Numbered from the stretch's first letter, positions 1 to 8,205 are shown. The stretch: 46,941 bases of DNA from JANXAZ01 sp964504655 (GCA_964504655.1 CAZDFD010000029.1:1-46941); one strand, 5' to 3'. Numbers and translations are program-made. The notes: generated from the letters alone by a model not told the origin.

Positions 1-119
1 ACCGCCGCGTCCCGCACGTCCCCTGGGGCGAGTGGCTGCGCTTCCAGCACCTCCTGCCCGAGCTGCAGGCCGCGGCCGCCCGCGCAGCCGAGCCGGCCCG
101 GACCGAGCGGGCGGCCTGA
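1..119 (+). CDS. C-terminal fragment of an unidentified protein
   Basis: An open frame enters from the left edge and ends with TGA at 117-119, giving about 38 residues (first full codon at base 3). The fragment reads RRVPHVPWGEWLRFQHLLPE and then an Ala/Arg/Glu-rich tail typical of a poorly conserved C-terminus. Codon use matches the neighbourhood. I do not recognise the family from so short a piece. It converges with the leftward gene ending at 144, and the 24 bases between them contain nothing I can name. Confidence 0.45.
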   Translation, partial: RRVPHVPWGEWLRFQHLLPELQAAAARAAEPARTERAA

Positions 120-143
120 CGTTCGGGCGGCCTGACGGGGGCC

Positions 144-1211
144 TCACTCGATGGTTGCGTCGGCCCGGGCCAGGAGCGCTGGCGGGAGGGTGAGCCCGAG
201 CGCCCGCGCCGTCGCGAGGTTGACGGCGAGCTCGAGGCGGGTGGGCTGCTCGACGGGCAGATCCTCGGGCCGGGCGCCCTTCAGGATGCGGTCGACGAAG
301 GCGGCCGCCCGGCGGAACTGCGCGTCCAGGTCGGGACCGTAGGAGAGGAGGCCGCCCGCCTCGACGAAGTCCCGGCTGCCGTACATGGCCGGCAGCCGGG
401 CCCGGGCGGCGAGCTCGACGATCCGCGAGCGCTGCGCCACGAACACCGGATCGGCGAGCACCAGCACCCCGCCGACCCGCTCTCCGGCCAGGCTCGCGAA
501 GGCCCGATCGAGCTCGCCCGCATCCCGCGCCTCGAGCGGCCGCAGCCCGACGCCGAGGGTCCGGGCCGCGGCCCGCGTCCGCCGCAGCATCTCGCCCTGG
601 AACACGGCGTTCCCCGGGTTCCAGAGGACCGCGATCTCGGCCAGCCCGGGGAGCGCCTCGAGGAACAGCTCGAGCGCCTTGCCGGCGAGCTCGGCGTTCA
701 TGCCCGAGGTTCCCGTGACGTTGCCGCCGGGCCGCGCCAGACTTGCCACGAGCCCGGCCCCGACCGGGTCCGAGACGCCCGCCATGACCACGGGAATGCG
801 CGTCGTCGCCGCCCGGGCGGCGAGCGAGGCCTGCGTCACCGCGCCGACGATCACCTCGACCTCGAGCAAGACGAGCTCGGCCGCGAGCTCCGGCAGCCGC
901 TCGAAGCGGCCCTCGGCGAAGCGGTACTCGACCAGGAGGGTGCTGCCCTCGACGTGGCCGAGCTCGCGCAGTCCCTGCCGGAAGGCCTGGTCGCGGGGCG
1001 AGCCGCCGGCGGGCCCGGGCGAGAGATAGCCGATCCTCGGGACCTTCCCGGTCGGCTGGGATCGGACGGCCCGGGGCACGAGCGCGACCGCGACGGCGAG
1101 GCCCGCGAGCGACCGCCGCGTGCGGCACCGCGCCCGGGCCCCGGCCGGCCCGCATCCAGCTCCGCGGCCGGCCCCGGCCGCGGGTCGCCTCGCCTCCACC
1201 TTCTCCGCCAT
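144..1211 (-). CDS. ABC transporter substrate-binding protein, COG2984/TrpX-like (ABC_sub_bind family)
   Basis: About 355 residues from the ATG at 1211. The mature part has the pattern of the ABC_sub_bind family (PF04392): an early RIGYLSPG strand, QGLRELGHVEG, then ITQAS-like, PVVMAGVSDPVGAGLV and GNVTG segments. These proteins are periplasmic and bind aromatic or other small ligands for ABC importers; the ligand here cannot be read. An Arg-rich N-terminus followed by a hydrophobic stretch (SLAGLAVAVALVP) and RAVRSQ looks like a Sec or Tat signal, but the start is uncertain because the N-terminus is long and the Shine-Dalgarno is weak. The gene lies 89 bp downstream of livF on the same strand. 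It belongs to a different binding-protein family from the LivK-like protein of that operon, so it may be a passenger or serve another importer. No permease or ATPase of its own is visible. Confidence 0.8.
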   Translation of the reverse strand: MAEKVEARRPAAGAGRGAGCGPAGARARCRTRRSLAGLAVAVALVPRAVRSQPTGKVPRIGYLSPGPAGGSPRDQAFRQGLRELGHVEGSTLLVEYRFAEGRFERLPELAAELVLLEVEVIVGAVTQASLAARAATTRIPVVMAGVSDPVGAGLVASLARPGGNVTGTSGMNAELAGKALELFLEALPGLAEIAVLWNPGNAVFQGEMLRRTRAAARTLGVGLRPLEARDAGELDRAFASLAGERVGGVLVLADPVFVAQRSRIVELAARARLPAMYGSRDFVEAGGLLSYGPDLDAQFRRAAAFVDRILKGARPEDLPVEQPTRLELAVNLATARALGLTLPPALLARADATIE

Positions 1212-1300
1212 CGACCCGTCCCGCGCCGACAGCCCGAGCGGGTGCCATGCTAGCCCCGGACCGTCGGCCGGGCCAGCCGCTCGGCGGGCAGGGTCGCCCT

Positions 1301-2017
1301 TCAGAGCCCGATATAGGCCTTCTTGATGTCCTCGGAGGCGAGCATGGCGGCGGCCGGGCCCTGGCCGCGGATCCGGCCGGTCTCGAGCAGGTAGGCGCGG
1401 TCGACGATCTTGAGCACCTGCTGGACGTTCTGCTCGACGATCAGGACCGTGAGCCCGGCCCGGGCGATCCGCTGCACGAGGGCGAAGACCTGCTGGACGA
1501 TCACCGGGGCGAGGCCGGCCGAGGGCTCGTCCAGGAGCAGGAGCCGCGGCCCGGACATGAGGCCGCGGCCGATCGCGCACATCTGCTGCTCGCCGCCCGA
1601 GAGCGTCCCGGCCGGCTGGCGGCAGCGCTCCCGAAGCCGCGGGAACAGCTCGTAGACCTGCGCCAGCCGCTCGGCGAAGCGGGCCCGGGCGCCGGGCGTG
1701 AAGGCGCCCATCTTGAGGTTCTCCTCGACCGTCAGGCGCGGGAACAGCCGGCGGTTCTCGGGCACGTGCGCGACGCCGAGCTCGACCAGCCGGTGCGGCT
1801 CGACCGGGGCCAGATCGCGGCCCTCCAGCCGGACCCGCCCGGAGCGCGCCGGGACGAGCTTCGAGATCACCCGCAGGAGCGTCGTCTTGCCGGCGCCGTT
1901 GGGGCCGATCACCGCCACCGCCTCGCCGGCCCCGACCGCGAGGCTCACCCCGAAGAGGGCGGTGAAGCCGCCATAGCCGGCGGTGACGTCCTCGAGCTCG
2001 AGCAGCGGCTCAGCCAC
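1301..2017 (-). CDS. livF: Branched-chain amino-acid type ABC transporter ATP-binding protein LivF
   Basis: 238 residues, the normal LivF length. Walker A GPNGAGKTT is at residues 38-46, the signature LSGGEQQ begins at residue 139, and Walker B LLLLDEP with the D-loop SAGLAP is at about 159-171. VPENRRLFPRLTVEENL is typical of LivF rather than LivG. It energises import of hydrophobic amino acids or related amides together with LivG and the LivH/LivM permeases. The start overlaps the end of livG by 8 bp, so the two are translationally coupled. It is the last gene of the leftward block that begins at 4934. No permease gene is present between the binding protein and the ATPases. Confidence 0.93.
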   Translation of the reverse strand: MAEPLLELEDVTAGYGGFTALFGVSLAVGAGEAVAVIGPNGAGKTTLLRVISKLVPARSGRVRLEGRDLAPVEPHRLVELGVAHVPENRRLFPRLTVEENLKMGAFTPGARARFAERLAQVYELFPRLRERCRQPAGTLSGGEQQMCAIGRGLMSGPRLLLLDEPSAGLAPVIVQQVFALVQRIARAGLTVLIVEQNVQQVLKIVDRAYLLETGRIRGQGPAAAMLASEDIKKAYIGL

Positions 2018-2765
2018 GCTGCGCCACCCGCTCCTGCACGGCCGCGGCCTCCTGGCCGAGATAGACCTCGATCACCCTGGGGTCGTGGGCGACCTCGGCG
2101 GGCAGGCCCTCGGCGATCTTCTCGCCGTGGTCGAGGACGATGCAGCGGTCGACCACCCGCATCAGGACACCCATGATATGCTCGACCCAGACGATCGTGA
2201 TGCCCTTCTCGTCGCGGATCTTCTTGAGGTTGTCGGCGGCCTGCTCGATCTCGAGCTCGTCGAGCCCGCCCAGGGACTCGTCGGCGAGCAGCAGCCGCGG
2301 CCGGGTGGCGAGCGCCCGGGCGAGCTCGAGCTTCTTCAACCCCGCCGCGCCCAGCTGGTCGACCGCGGCGGTGCGCTCGGTCGGCAGGCCCACGAGCTCG
2401 AGCGCCTCGCCGGCGTGGCGCTCGGCGGTGCGCCGGTCGATCCGCTCGCCGTGCCCGTAGAAGGCGGCCACCAGCACGTTGTCGAAGATCGACAGCTTCT
2501 TGAACGGCCGCGGGATCTGGAAGGTGCGGCCGATCCCCTTGTGGCAGACCGCCACCGGCGAGAGGCCGGCGATCTCCTCGCCCCGGTAGCGGATCGAGCC
2601 GGCGGTCGGCTGGAGGGTGCCGGCGATGCAGTTGAAGGTGGTGCTCTTGCCCGACCCGTTCGGCCCGATCAGGCCCAGGATCTCGCCCTCGCGCAGCTCG
2701 AAGCCGACCTCGCGGACCGCGGTGAAGCCGCCGAACCGCTTGGTCAGCCCGCGGACCTCGAGCAC
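2010..2765 (-). CDS. livG: Branched-chain amino-acid type ABC transporter ATP-binding protein LivG
   Basis: 251 residues. Walker A GPNGSGKS is at residues 34-41 and Walker B LLLADES at about 159-165. FNCIAGTLQPTAGSI and GIGRTFQIPRPFKKLSIFDN are characteristic of LivG. The ABC signature is degenerate (LGAAGLKKLELARALA at about 139-154 instead of LSGGQ); LivG-like proteins often carry an altered signature, so this alone does not argue for inactivity. It lies 9 bp after the binding-protein gene and overlaps livF by 8 bp, as expected of an operon. It should pair with LivF as a heterodimeric ATPase on the cytoplasmic face of an importer whose membrane subunits lie outside this window. Confidence 0.92.
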   Translation of the reverse strand: MLEVRGLTKRFGGFTAVREVGFELREGEILGLIGPNGSGKSTTFNCIAGTLQPTAGSIRYRGEEIAGLSPVAVCHKGIGRTFQIPRPFKKLSIFDNVLVAAFYGHGERIDRRTAERHAGEALELVGLPTERTAAVDQLGAAGLKKLELARALATRPRLLLADESLGGLDELEIEQAADNLKKIRDEKGITIVWVEHIMGVLMRVVDRCIVLDHGEKIAEGLPAEVAHDPRVIEVYLGQEAAAVQERVAQRG

Positions 2766-2774
2766 CGCCCCGCC

Positions 2775-4076
2775 TCAGGGCGCGTAGGTGTGGCCCTTGG
2801 GCAGCGGCAGCACCGGGTCGACCGTGGCGATGGCGGTCGGCCAGGCGATCTTGGTCTTGCCGTCGATGTACTGCATCACCACGGGCGAAGAGCGGTCGTT
2901 CTGCCCGGACATCGGGTGTCCCGGCGGGTTGAACTTGACCCCGTAGCCCTGCATCGTGCCGCCCACCGGGATGTCGATCTCGAGCGCCGCCTTGCGGAGC
3001 GCCTCGGGGCCGAAGCCGCCGTGCTTCTCGATCGCCCGCGGCAGCACGTGCTCGAGGAAGATCCAGGTGTTGTTCCAGCCCATCGACACGTGCGGCGGCA
3101 GCTCGCCCGGCCCCTTGATCGCCTGGTAGCGCCTGATCATCTCCTGGGTCAGATCGCCCAGGCCCGGCGCCAGCGACTTGGGGTCGAGCAGCTGGGCCGC
3201 GACCGGATCGACGTTGTAGAAGTAGTTGACGTCCTCCTTGAAGGTCTCGCGCAGCTTGTCGATCTGGCCGTAGCCGGCGCCGTGCCCGATCAGCGCCTTG
3301 AACTTGAGCCCCTGCTCCTTGGCCTGGCGCAGGAACAGCGTGATGTCCGGGTTGTAGCCGGTGTGCAGGATCACGTCCGGGCGGGCGCGGCGCAGCTTGG
3401 TCACGAGCGAGGAGAGGTCGGGTGCGGAGGCGGCGTAGCCCTCCTTGAGCACGACCTGCATCCCCTTCTCCTTGCAGGTCGCCTCGTTGCCGGCCGCCAC
3501 CCCGGCGCCGTAGGGGCCGTCCTCGTAGAGGATCGCCACCTTGAGGTCCTTGGGCTCGAGGCCGAGCTTGGGCTTGGCGCGCTCGGCCAGGAAGCTGCAG
3601 GAGGCCCAGCCGAACTGGTCGGTGTGGACCTGCGGGCGGAACACGTAGTCGAGGCCCTTGTCCTTGAACACGGCCGAGGCGGTGCACACCGTGGCCCACA
3701 TGAACTTCTTGGCGGCGTTGACCTTCTGCGCCATCGGCACGCAGTGGGCGCTCGAATAGACGCCCAGGATCAGGTCGACCTTCTCCTGGTTGAGCAGGCG
3801 CTCGGCCTCGGCGATCGCCACCTCGGCCTTGGACTGGGCATCGGCGTAGAGCGCGTTGATCTTGAGGCCCTTGACCCCGCCCTTCTCGTTGTAGAGGTCG
3901 ATCAGGGTGCGGGTGCCGATCTGCGCCGGCTCCGACCCGCCGGCCGCGAACGGCCCGGTCAGATCGTAGATGACGCCGATCTTGATCTCCGTCGGCTGTG
4001 CCTCGGCGCCGCCGGCATACGCCAGCAGCACCGCCAACGCCGCCCCCGCCCCGAGCCCCCGCCTGAGCCTGCCCAT
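2775..4076 (-). CDS. Periplasmic ABC substrate-binding protein, LivK-like (Peripla_BP_6)
   Basis: 433 residues with a clean Sec signal peptide (hydrophobic core at about 9-20, cleavage near GGAEA/QP). The mature protein shows the type I periplasmic binding fold of the Leu/Ile/Val and amide-binding class: EIKIGVIYDLTGPFAAGG, the AEAERLLNQEKVDLILG segment, an ATVCTAS region and a C-terminal MQYIDGKTKIAWP segment. A purine-rich Shine-Dalgarno (GAGAGGGGGGCGGG on the minus strand) precedes the ATG at 4076. It captures a substrate for the LivG/LivF importer encoded just downstream. The ligand is unknown; the upstream aspartate dehydrogenase-like gene suggests an amino acid or derivative, which is inference. 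The gap to nadX upstream is 69 bp. Confidence 0.9.
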   Translation of the reverse strand: MGRLRRGLGAGAALAVLLAYAGGAEAQPTEIKIGVIYDLTGPFAAGGSEPAQIGTRTLIDLYNEKGGVKGLKINALYADAQSKAEVAIAEAERLLNQEKVDLILGVYSSAHCVPMAQKVNAAKKFMWATVCTASAVFKDKGLDYVFRPQVHTDQFGWASCSFLAERAKPKLGLEPKDLKVAILYEDGPYGAGVAAGNEATCKEKGMQVVLKEGYAASAPDLSSLVTKLRRARPDVILHTGYNPDITLFLRQAKEQGLKFKALIGHGAGYGQIDKLRETFKEDVNYFYNVDPVAAQLLDPKSLAPGLGDLTQEMIRRYQAIKGPGELPPHVSMGWNNTWIFLEHVLPRAIEKHGGFGPEALRKAALEIDIPVGGTMQGYGVKFNPPGHPMSGQNDRSSPVVMQYIDGKTKIAWPTAIATVDPVLPLPKGHTYAP

Positions 4077-4145
4077 CGACCCGCCCCCCTCTCGCCGGTG
4101 GCGGCGACTGTCCGGGCAGCCCCGCGGCCTGTCAAGCAGCCGGCC

Positions 4146-4934
4146 TCAGCCGCCCACGACGAGCGGCCCGGCCAGGCGGCGCAAGGCCGCCGTCACCGCC
4201 ATCGCCACGAGCACGCCGGTCTTGGGGTTGGCCGCGGTCGGCCGGATCGCCTCGCGGAACGCGAAGCTGCCGAACGCCCCGCTCGCCTCGATCTCGACCA
4301 CGTGCTCGGAGATCCCCGGATCCGCCACGATCACGAGCTCGGTGGCATCCAGGCCGGCCCCGGCGAGCGCCGCGGCGGCTGCGATGTTGACGTTCTGCGG
4401 GTAGAGCCGCGCCCCCTCGCGCACCGGCCCGGCATAGAGCGTGGCCGGTGCCGCGAGCCGCGCCAGGTCGACCAGCCCCTCGCCCGGCGTGCCCCACCAG
4501 GCCGAGGGATCCTTGCGCACGGTGACCCGCACCGAGTCGAGCCCGCCCACCGCGGCCGCACCCAGGATGTCGAGCGCGCCGATCCCGGCCGACAGCACCA
4601 CGAGCCGCCGGCCGGCGGCCCTGGCGGCGGCCAAAAGGCCGTCGCGGACGGCGTCGTCGACGAGCGCCCCGGCCGAGGTCAGGAGGAGGTCGGCGCCGGC
4701 CGCGAGGCAGGCCGGTCCGTGCTCGCGGAGCGCTTCGTGGCCCGCCACCTCGAGCACGACCTCGGGCCGCTGCGCGAGGAACGTGCCGCGCACGGTGGTG
4801 GCGAGCGGCTCCTCCGGTCGCGGCCGGCGGGCCAGCACGGCCACGAGCTCGAGGCCGGGGCCGAGCCGCCCGGCCCGCGCCGCGGCCAGGACCTCGGCCC
4901 CGATCGCGCCGAGCCCGATCATGCCCACCCGCAT
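4146..4934 (-). CDS. nadX: L-aspartate dehydrogenase family protein (NadX-like)
   Basis: 262 residues, the usual family length. The N-terminal Rossmann motif is VGMIGLGAIGAEVL, followed by a VLEVAGHEAL segment. The C-terminal domain has the family hallmarks LYPQNVNIAAAAALAG, VADPGISEHVVEIEASG with the likely catalytic His, and ANPKTGVLVAM (DUF108/COG1712). The enzyme interconverts aspartate and oxaloacetate/iminoaspartate with NAD(P). NadX can feed iminoaspartate to quinolinate synthesis, but no nadA or nadC is adjacent, so a catabolic role with the neighbouring transporter is equally plausible. A strong Shine-Dalgarno AAGGAGG (4940-4946, minus strand) sits 5 bases before the ATG. It is the first gene of the leftward block and is divergent from the gene at 5003 across 68 bp. 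Confidence 0.88.
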   Translation of the reverse strand: MRVGMIGLGAIGAEVLAAARAGRLGPGLELVAVLARRPRPEEPLATTVRGTFLAQRPEVVLEVAGHEALREHGPACLAAGADLLLTSAGALVDDAVRDGLLAAARAAGRRLVVLSAGIGALDILGAAAVGGLDSVRVTVRKDPSAWWGTPGEGLVDLARLAAPATLYAGPVREGARLYPQNVNIAAAAALAGAGLDATELVIVADPGISEHVVEIEASGAFGSFAFREAIRPTAANPKTGVLVAMAVTAALRRLAGPLVVGG

Positions 4935-5002
4935 CGCCGCCTCCTTGCCAAGCCCCGCTGCGCCGCGATGATGGCGCCGCGGCCGGGCCGGGGAGAAGGG
5001 CG

Positions 5003-5539
5003 GTGAGCGAGCTGCAGACGCTCCGCGAGCGGGTGGCCTTCCTCGAGGACCAGCTCCTGGCGGCGCACCAGGGCCGCGGCCTGGTCTATGCCGCGCTGTT
5101 CGACGAGCTCGCCCGCCGGTTCGGCGAGGCCGAGGCCGAGGCGATCATGAAGGCCGCCATCTATCGCCGCGGTGCCGAGGTCGGGCGGCGCTTCGCCGCC
5201 TTCGCGCCGGCCGATCTCGAGGGCCTGTGCCGGGCCTTCCTCGACTTCGTCCCCGACCGCGGCCGGCTGTTCGAGCCCGAGGTGCGGCGCTGCGACCGCG
5301 AGGAGCTCGAGATCCACATGCATCGCTGCCCGCTCAAGGAGGCGTGGCTCGCGGCCGGTATCCCCGAGGAGCGCGTGGCCACACTCTGCCGGATCGCCGG
5401 CCATGTCGACGACGGCACCTTCGAGGCGGCCGGCTTCGGCTTCGCCGCGACCACCTGGCGGCCCGGCCGGGAGGGCTGCTGCACGCTGCGGGTGCGGCCC
5501 GGCCCGGACGCCGGCCGCGGCGGGCGGGCGCCGGGGTGA
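5003..5539 (+). CDS. L-2-amino-thiazoline-4-carboxylic acid (ATC) hydrolase family protein
   Basis: 178 residues from a GTG at 5003 preceded by GGGAGAAGGG. The family (PF14196) is suggested by the helical N-terminus, the RRCDREELEIHMHRCPLKEAW core, ERVATLCRIAGHVDDG and the closing GREGCCTLRV with paired Cys. The founding member hydrolyses L-ATC in Pseudomonas cysteine synthesis, but most members are uncharacterised and sit beside amino-acid catabolic genes. Here the stop overlaps the start of the aconitase X large subunit (GTGA), so the two are translated together. I therefore infer a hydrolytic step in the same pathway as aconitase X rather than true ATC degradation. Cysteines in the core may be catalytic, which cannot be decided by reading. 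Confidence 0.72.
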   Translation: MSELQTLRERVAFLEDQLLAAHQGRGLVYAALFDELARRFGEAEAEAIMKAAIYRRGAEVGRRFAAFAPADLEGLCRAFLDFVPDRGRLFEPEVRRCDREELEIHMHRCPLKEAWLAAGIPEERVATLCRIAGHVDDGTFEAAGFGFAATTWRPGREGCCTLRVRPGPDAGRGGRAPG

Positions 5540-6780
5540 GGCTGTCCGAGCTCGAGCAGGCGATGCTCGGAGGCGCCCTGGGCGAGCCGCGGCGGCTGGC
5601 CCTCGAGCAGCAGCTCGCGGTCGGCCGCTTCTTCGACGCCCCGGACATGATCGAGGTGAGCCAGGCGCATCTGATGGCCGACGGCGAGGCGGTGGGCGAA
5701 GCCGGCCTGGCACTGCTCGAGCGGCTGGCCTCGGCGCCGCCGGCCGAGCGCCGGGTGCGGGTGCCGACCGTGACCGACCCGCGCGGCGTCGATCCCGGGG
5801 CCTGCGCCTGGCTGCGCCAGCCGGAAGCGGCGCCGGCGCGCGAGGCGCGCATCGTCCGGGCGCTCGAGGCCCTGGGCGTGCTCCTGACCAACACCTGCGT
5901 GCCCTACCAGGTGGTGGCGCCGCCGGTGGCGGGCGAGCATCTGGCGATGGGCGACACCGGCTCGGCCATCTACGCCAACAGCGTGCTGGGTGCCCGGACC
6001 AACTTCGAGGGCGGCGTGGCGGCACTCTGGGCCGGGCTCACCGGCCGGGTGCCGCGCTACGGCATGCATCAGGACCGCCACCGCCGCGGCACCGCCCTGT
6101 TCGAGATCGACCTCGAGCCCGGCGACTGGGCCGAGTGGGGGGCGATCGGCGCGCTCGTCGGGCGGCACATGCGCAGCTACTTCGACGTTCCGGTGCTGAC
6201 CGGCCTCGCCATCCGGCCGGGCTCGGACGAGCTCAAGCATCTGGGTGCCGCCCTCGCCTCCTTCGGCTCGACCCCGCTCTTCCACCTGGTCGGGACGACG
6301 CCCGAGGCGCCGGACCTGGCCGCGGCGTTCGACGGCCCGCCGCCGGCCGCCGTGCGGCTGACCCGCGCCGACCTCGAGGGCTTCTTCAGGAGCTTCCGCG
6401 AGGGCGGCGACGCGGTCGATCTCGTGGTCTTCGCGGCCCCCCAGCTCTCGCTCCTCGAGGTCGAGCGCATCGCCCGGCTGCTCGACGGCCGCCGGGTCGA
6501 TCCGGGCGTGGCGCTGCTCCTGGCCCTGCCGCCGGCGGTGGCCGCGGAGGCCCGCCGGCTCGGCCTCGCCGGGCGGCTCGAGGCGGCCGGCGCCCGAATC
6601 CTCGAAGGCGTCTGCTTCTACCAGATGTACGCCCGCGAGATGGGTGCGGCCATGGGCTGGCGGCGGCTCGCCACCAACTCGGCCAAGCTCGTCAACATCA
6701 TCCAGGGCTACGGCTACGAGCCCGTGCTGCAGCCGACCGAGGCCTGCGTCGAGGCCGCCTGCAGCGGCCGCCTGCCGTGA
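5536..6780 (+). CDS. Aconitase X (AcnX) large/catalytic subunit
   Basis: 414 residues from the GTG at 5536, which overlaps the preceding stop by 4 bp. It carries AcnX (DUF521) features: LTNTCVPYQVVAPPVAGEHL, then the near-diagnostic ANSVLGARTNFEGG, LTGRVPRYG, and a C-terminal EGVCFYQMYAREMG with ATNSAKLVNIIQGYG. The Cys residues in TCVPY and GVCFY are the probable Fe-S ligands. Characterised members are cis-3-hydroxy-L-proline dehydratase (bacteria) and phosphomevalonate dehydratase (archaea). The length, the separate small subunit and the amino-acid gene context fit the bacterial split type. Substrate is not assignable from sequence alone. The stop overlaps the small subunit start by 4 bp. 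Confidence 0.88.
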   Translation: MRLSELEQAMLGGALGEPRRLALEQQLAVGRFFDAPDMIEVSQAHLMADGEAVGEAGLALLERLASAPPAERRVRVPTVTDPRGVDPGACAWLRQPEAAPAREARIVRALEALGVLLTNTCVPYQVVAPPVAGEHLAMGDTGSAIYANSVLGARTNFEGGVAALWAGLTGRVPRYGMHQDRHRRGTALFEIDLEPGDWAEWGAIGALVGRHMRSYFDVPVLTGLAIRPGSDELKHLGAALASFGSTPLFHLVGTTPEAPDLAAAFDGPPPAAVRLTRADLEGFFRSFREGGDAVDLVVFAAPQLSLLEVERIARLLDGRRVDPGVALLLALPPAVAAEARRLGLAGRLEAAGARILEGVCFYQMYAREMGAAMGWRRLATNSAKLVNIIQGYGYEPVLQPTEACVEAACSGRLP

Positions 6781-7184
6781 GCGAGCTCCGCGGCCATCCC
6801 GGCATCGGCCCGCCGGCCCGCGGCCGCGCGCTCGTGGCCAAGGACGGCTTCTCGGCGCGCTACGATCTGGACCGCGAGGCCGGCCGGTTCTCGCGCCCGT
6901 CGCACCGGCTGTTCGGGCGGAGCTATGTCGGCCGGGTGCTGGTCCTGGACCAGGCCAAGGGCGGGGTGGCGTCCGCCTGGATGCTGCAGGAGATGGTGGC
7001 CTCTGGGCGGGCCCCGGCGGCGCTGCTCCTGAACGCCGCCAACCCGGTGCTCGCCCAGGGCGCGGCGCTGGCCGGCCTGCCGCTGATCGACCGCTTCCCC
7101 GTGGACGTCACGGCGGCGATCCCGGACGGTGCCCTCGTCGAGGTCGAGCCCCTGACCGGCACGGTGCGCCTGCTCGCGGGCTGA
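6777..7184 (+). CDS. Aconitase X small (swivel-domain) subunit, DUF126
   Basis: 135 residues, the expected size for a stand-alone AcnX swivel domain. The start is a GTG overlapping the large-subunit stop (GTGA). Recognisable elements are an early GRALVAKDGFSARYDLD, FSRPSHRLFGRSYVGRVLVLD, APAALLLNAANPVLAQGAALAGLPLIDRF and a C-terminal DGALVEVEPLTGTVRLL. It pairs with the upstream subunit to complete the active site of the dehydratase. The segment that in many AcnX proteins reads like G-S-S (a catalytic Ser loop) reads KGGVASAW here, so the pair may belong to a divergent subgroup with another substrate. That comparison is from memory and should be confirmed by alignment. Confidence 0.85.
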   Translation: MSELRGHPGIGPPARGRALVAKDGFSARYDLDREAGRFSRPSHRLFGRSYVGRVLVLDQAKGGVASAWMLQEMVASGRAPAALLLNAANPVLAQGAALAGLPLIDRFPVDVTAAIPDGALVEVEPLTGTVRLLAG

Positions 7185-7190
7185 GCCGGC

Positions 7191-8043
7191 TCAGCCGCGC
7201 CGCCACGCCCGCGGCAGGAGCCGATCGCGCAGCCGGCGGGTGTAGGCGGAGAGGTCGAGCGCGCCGCGCGCCCCGGGTGGCTCGGCCAGATAGCCGGCCC
7301 GCACCGGAGCCGCGCCGGCCGGGCCCGCGGCCGCCGCGGGCGGCCCGCCGAGCCGGTCGGCGAGCCCGAGGGCGCGGACCAGCCAGCGCGCGATCGCCCG
7401 CAGCTCCAGGTCCTCGGGCGATCCGGCCGACCGGCAGGCCCTGCGCGAAGCCGCGCTCGTGGCCGGGGCGCAGCCGCAGCGGCGGGGTGAGCGCCACCCC
7501 GAGCGGCGCCAGCCGGTCCTCGTGGTCGCGCGCCGCCGGGTTCAGCACGGCGAGCCGGCACGGCACCACCGCCAGCCGCGGCAGGTCGTGGCCACGCCGG
7601 GCGCGCGCCCGCTCGAGCCAGCCGAGCGTGCTCCGCGCCGCCTCGAGCTCGAGCCCGGTCGGCGCCACCGGCAGGAGCACGAGGTCGCTCGCCAGGGCCG
7701 CCGCCACGAGCGGCACGGGGTCGGCCGGCGGCAGGTCGAGCAGCACGAGCTCGGCCGCGGCGCGGGCCGCCTGCAGCTCCTCGAGCCAGCTCCGCAGTGC
7801 GGCGGGTGCCGCGATCGGCCGGGCGCGTACCGCCGCCGCCAGGGGCCCCGGCCCGAGCCAGCCGCAGGCGGCGCCGGCCCGGTCGGCGTCGAGCAGCAGG
7901 GCGCGGTAGCCGGCCCCGACGAACGTGCCCAGCAGACCGACCGCCAGGGTCGTCCGGCCGCAGCCGCCCTTGAGCCCGGCGACGGCCACGAGGGCGCCGG
8001 CCATCGGGCGGGCGAGCGCATCGGTCGGTTCGGCTGTGCGCAT
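7191..8043 (-). pseudogene. ParA/MinD-like ATPase, interrupted by a frameshift
   Basis: The N-terminal 200 residues are a P-loop ATPase of the ParA/MinD type: ALVAVAGLKGGCGRTTLAVG (about residues 17-36), LLLDADRAGAA, Walker B ELVLLDLPP and LLPVAPTGLELEAARSTL. At about 7420-7426 the frame is lost. The original frame continues as low-complexity Arg/Pro/Gly past the next gene's end, while shifting by one base gives SPEDLELRAIARWLVRALG, then GYLAEPPGARGALDLSAYTR and a stop at 7191, which reads like a genuine conserved tail. The corrected product would be about 283 residues. Walker A has Arg where Lys is expected (KGGCGRTT). A second ATG at 8004 (MAGALVAVAGLKGG) may be the real start. No parB partner is adjacent. 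The lesion may be a real mutation or a sequencing error. Confidence 0.8.
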
Positions 8044-8205
8044 GGCTCCTCGCTGGCGCGCCGCGCCCTAGCAGGGATCGGGCCGGCCGTCCCGCGGCCG
8101 GCGGCGGCCGGCGTACCGGCGAGCGGCCGCGGCGTTAACCCGGAGTTCACGCCGGGCGTTCAGGATCGCGGCCGTCGCACGGCTGCCGAGCGGAGTGGGA
8201 GCGCG

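Noticed and set aside
1983..5006. A 1007-codon open frame on the plus strand opposite the liv genes
   Set aside because: It lies antisense to three genes with clear motifs. Its protein is Arg/Leu/Asp-rich with no domains, the usual product of GC-rich third positions.
7400..7440. Programmed ribosomal frameshifting in the ParA-like gene
   Set aside because: No slippery heptamer, stop codon or obvious downstream structure is present at the junction, so decay or sequencing error is simpler.
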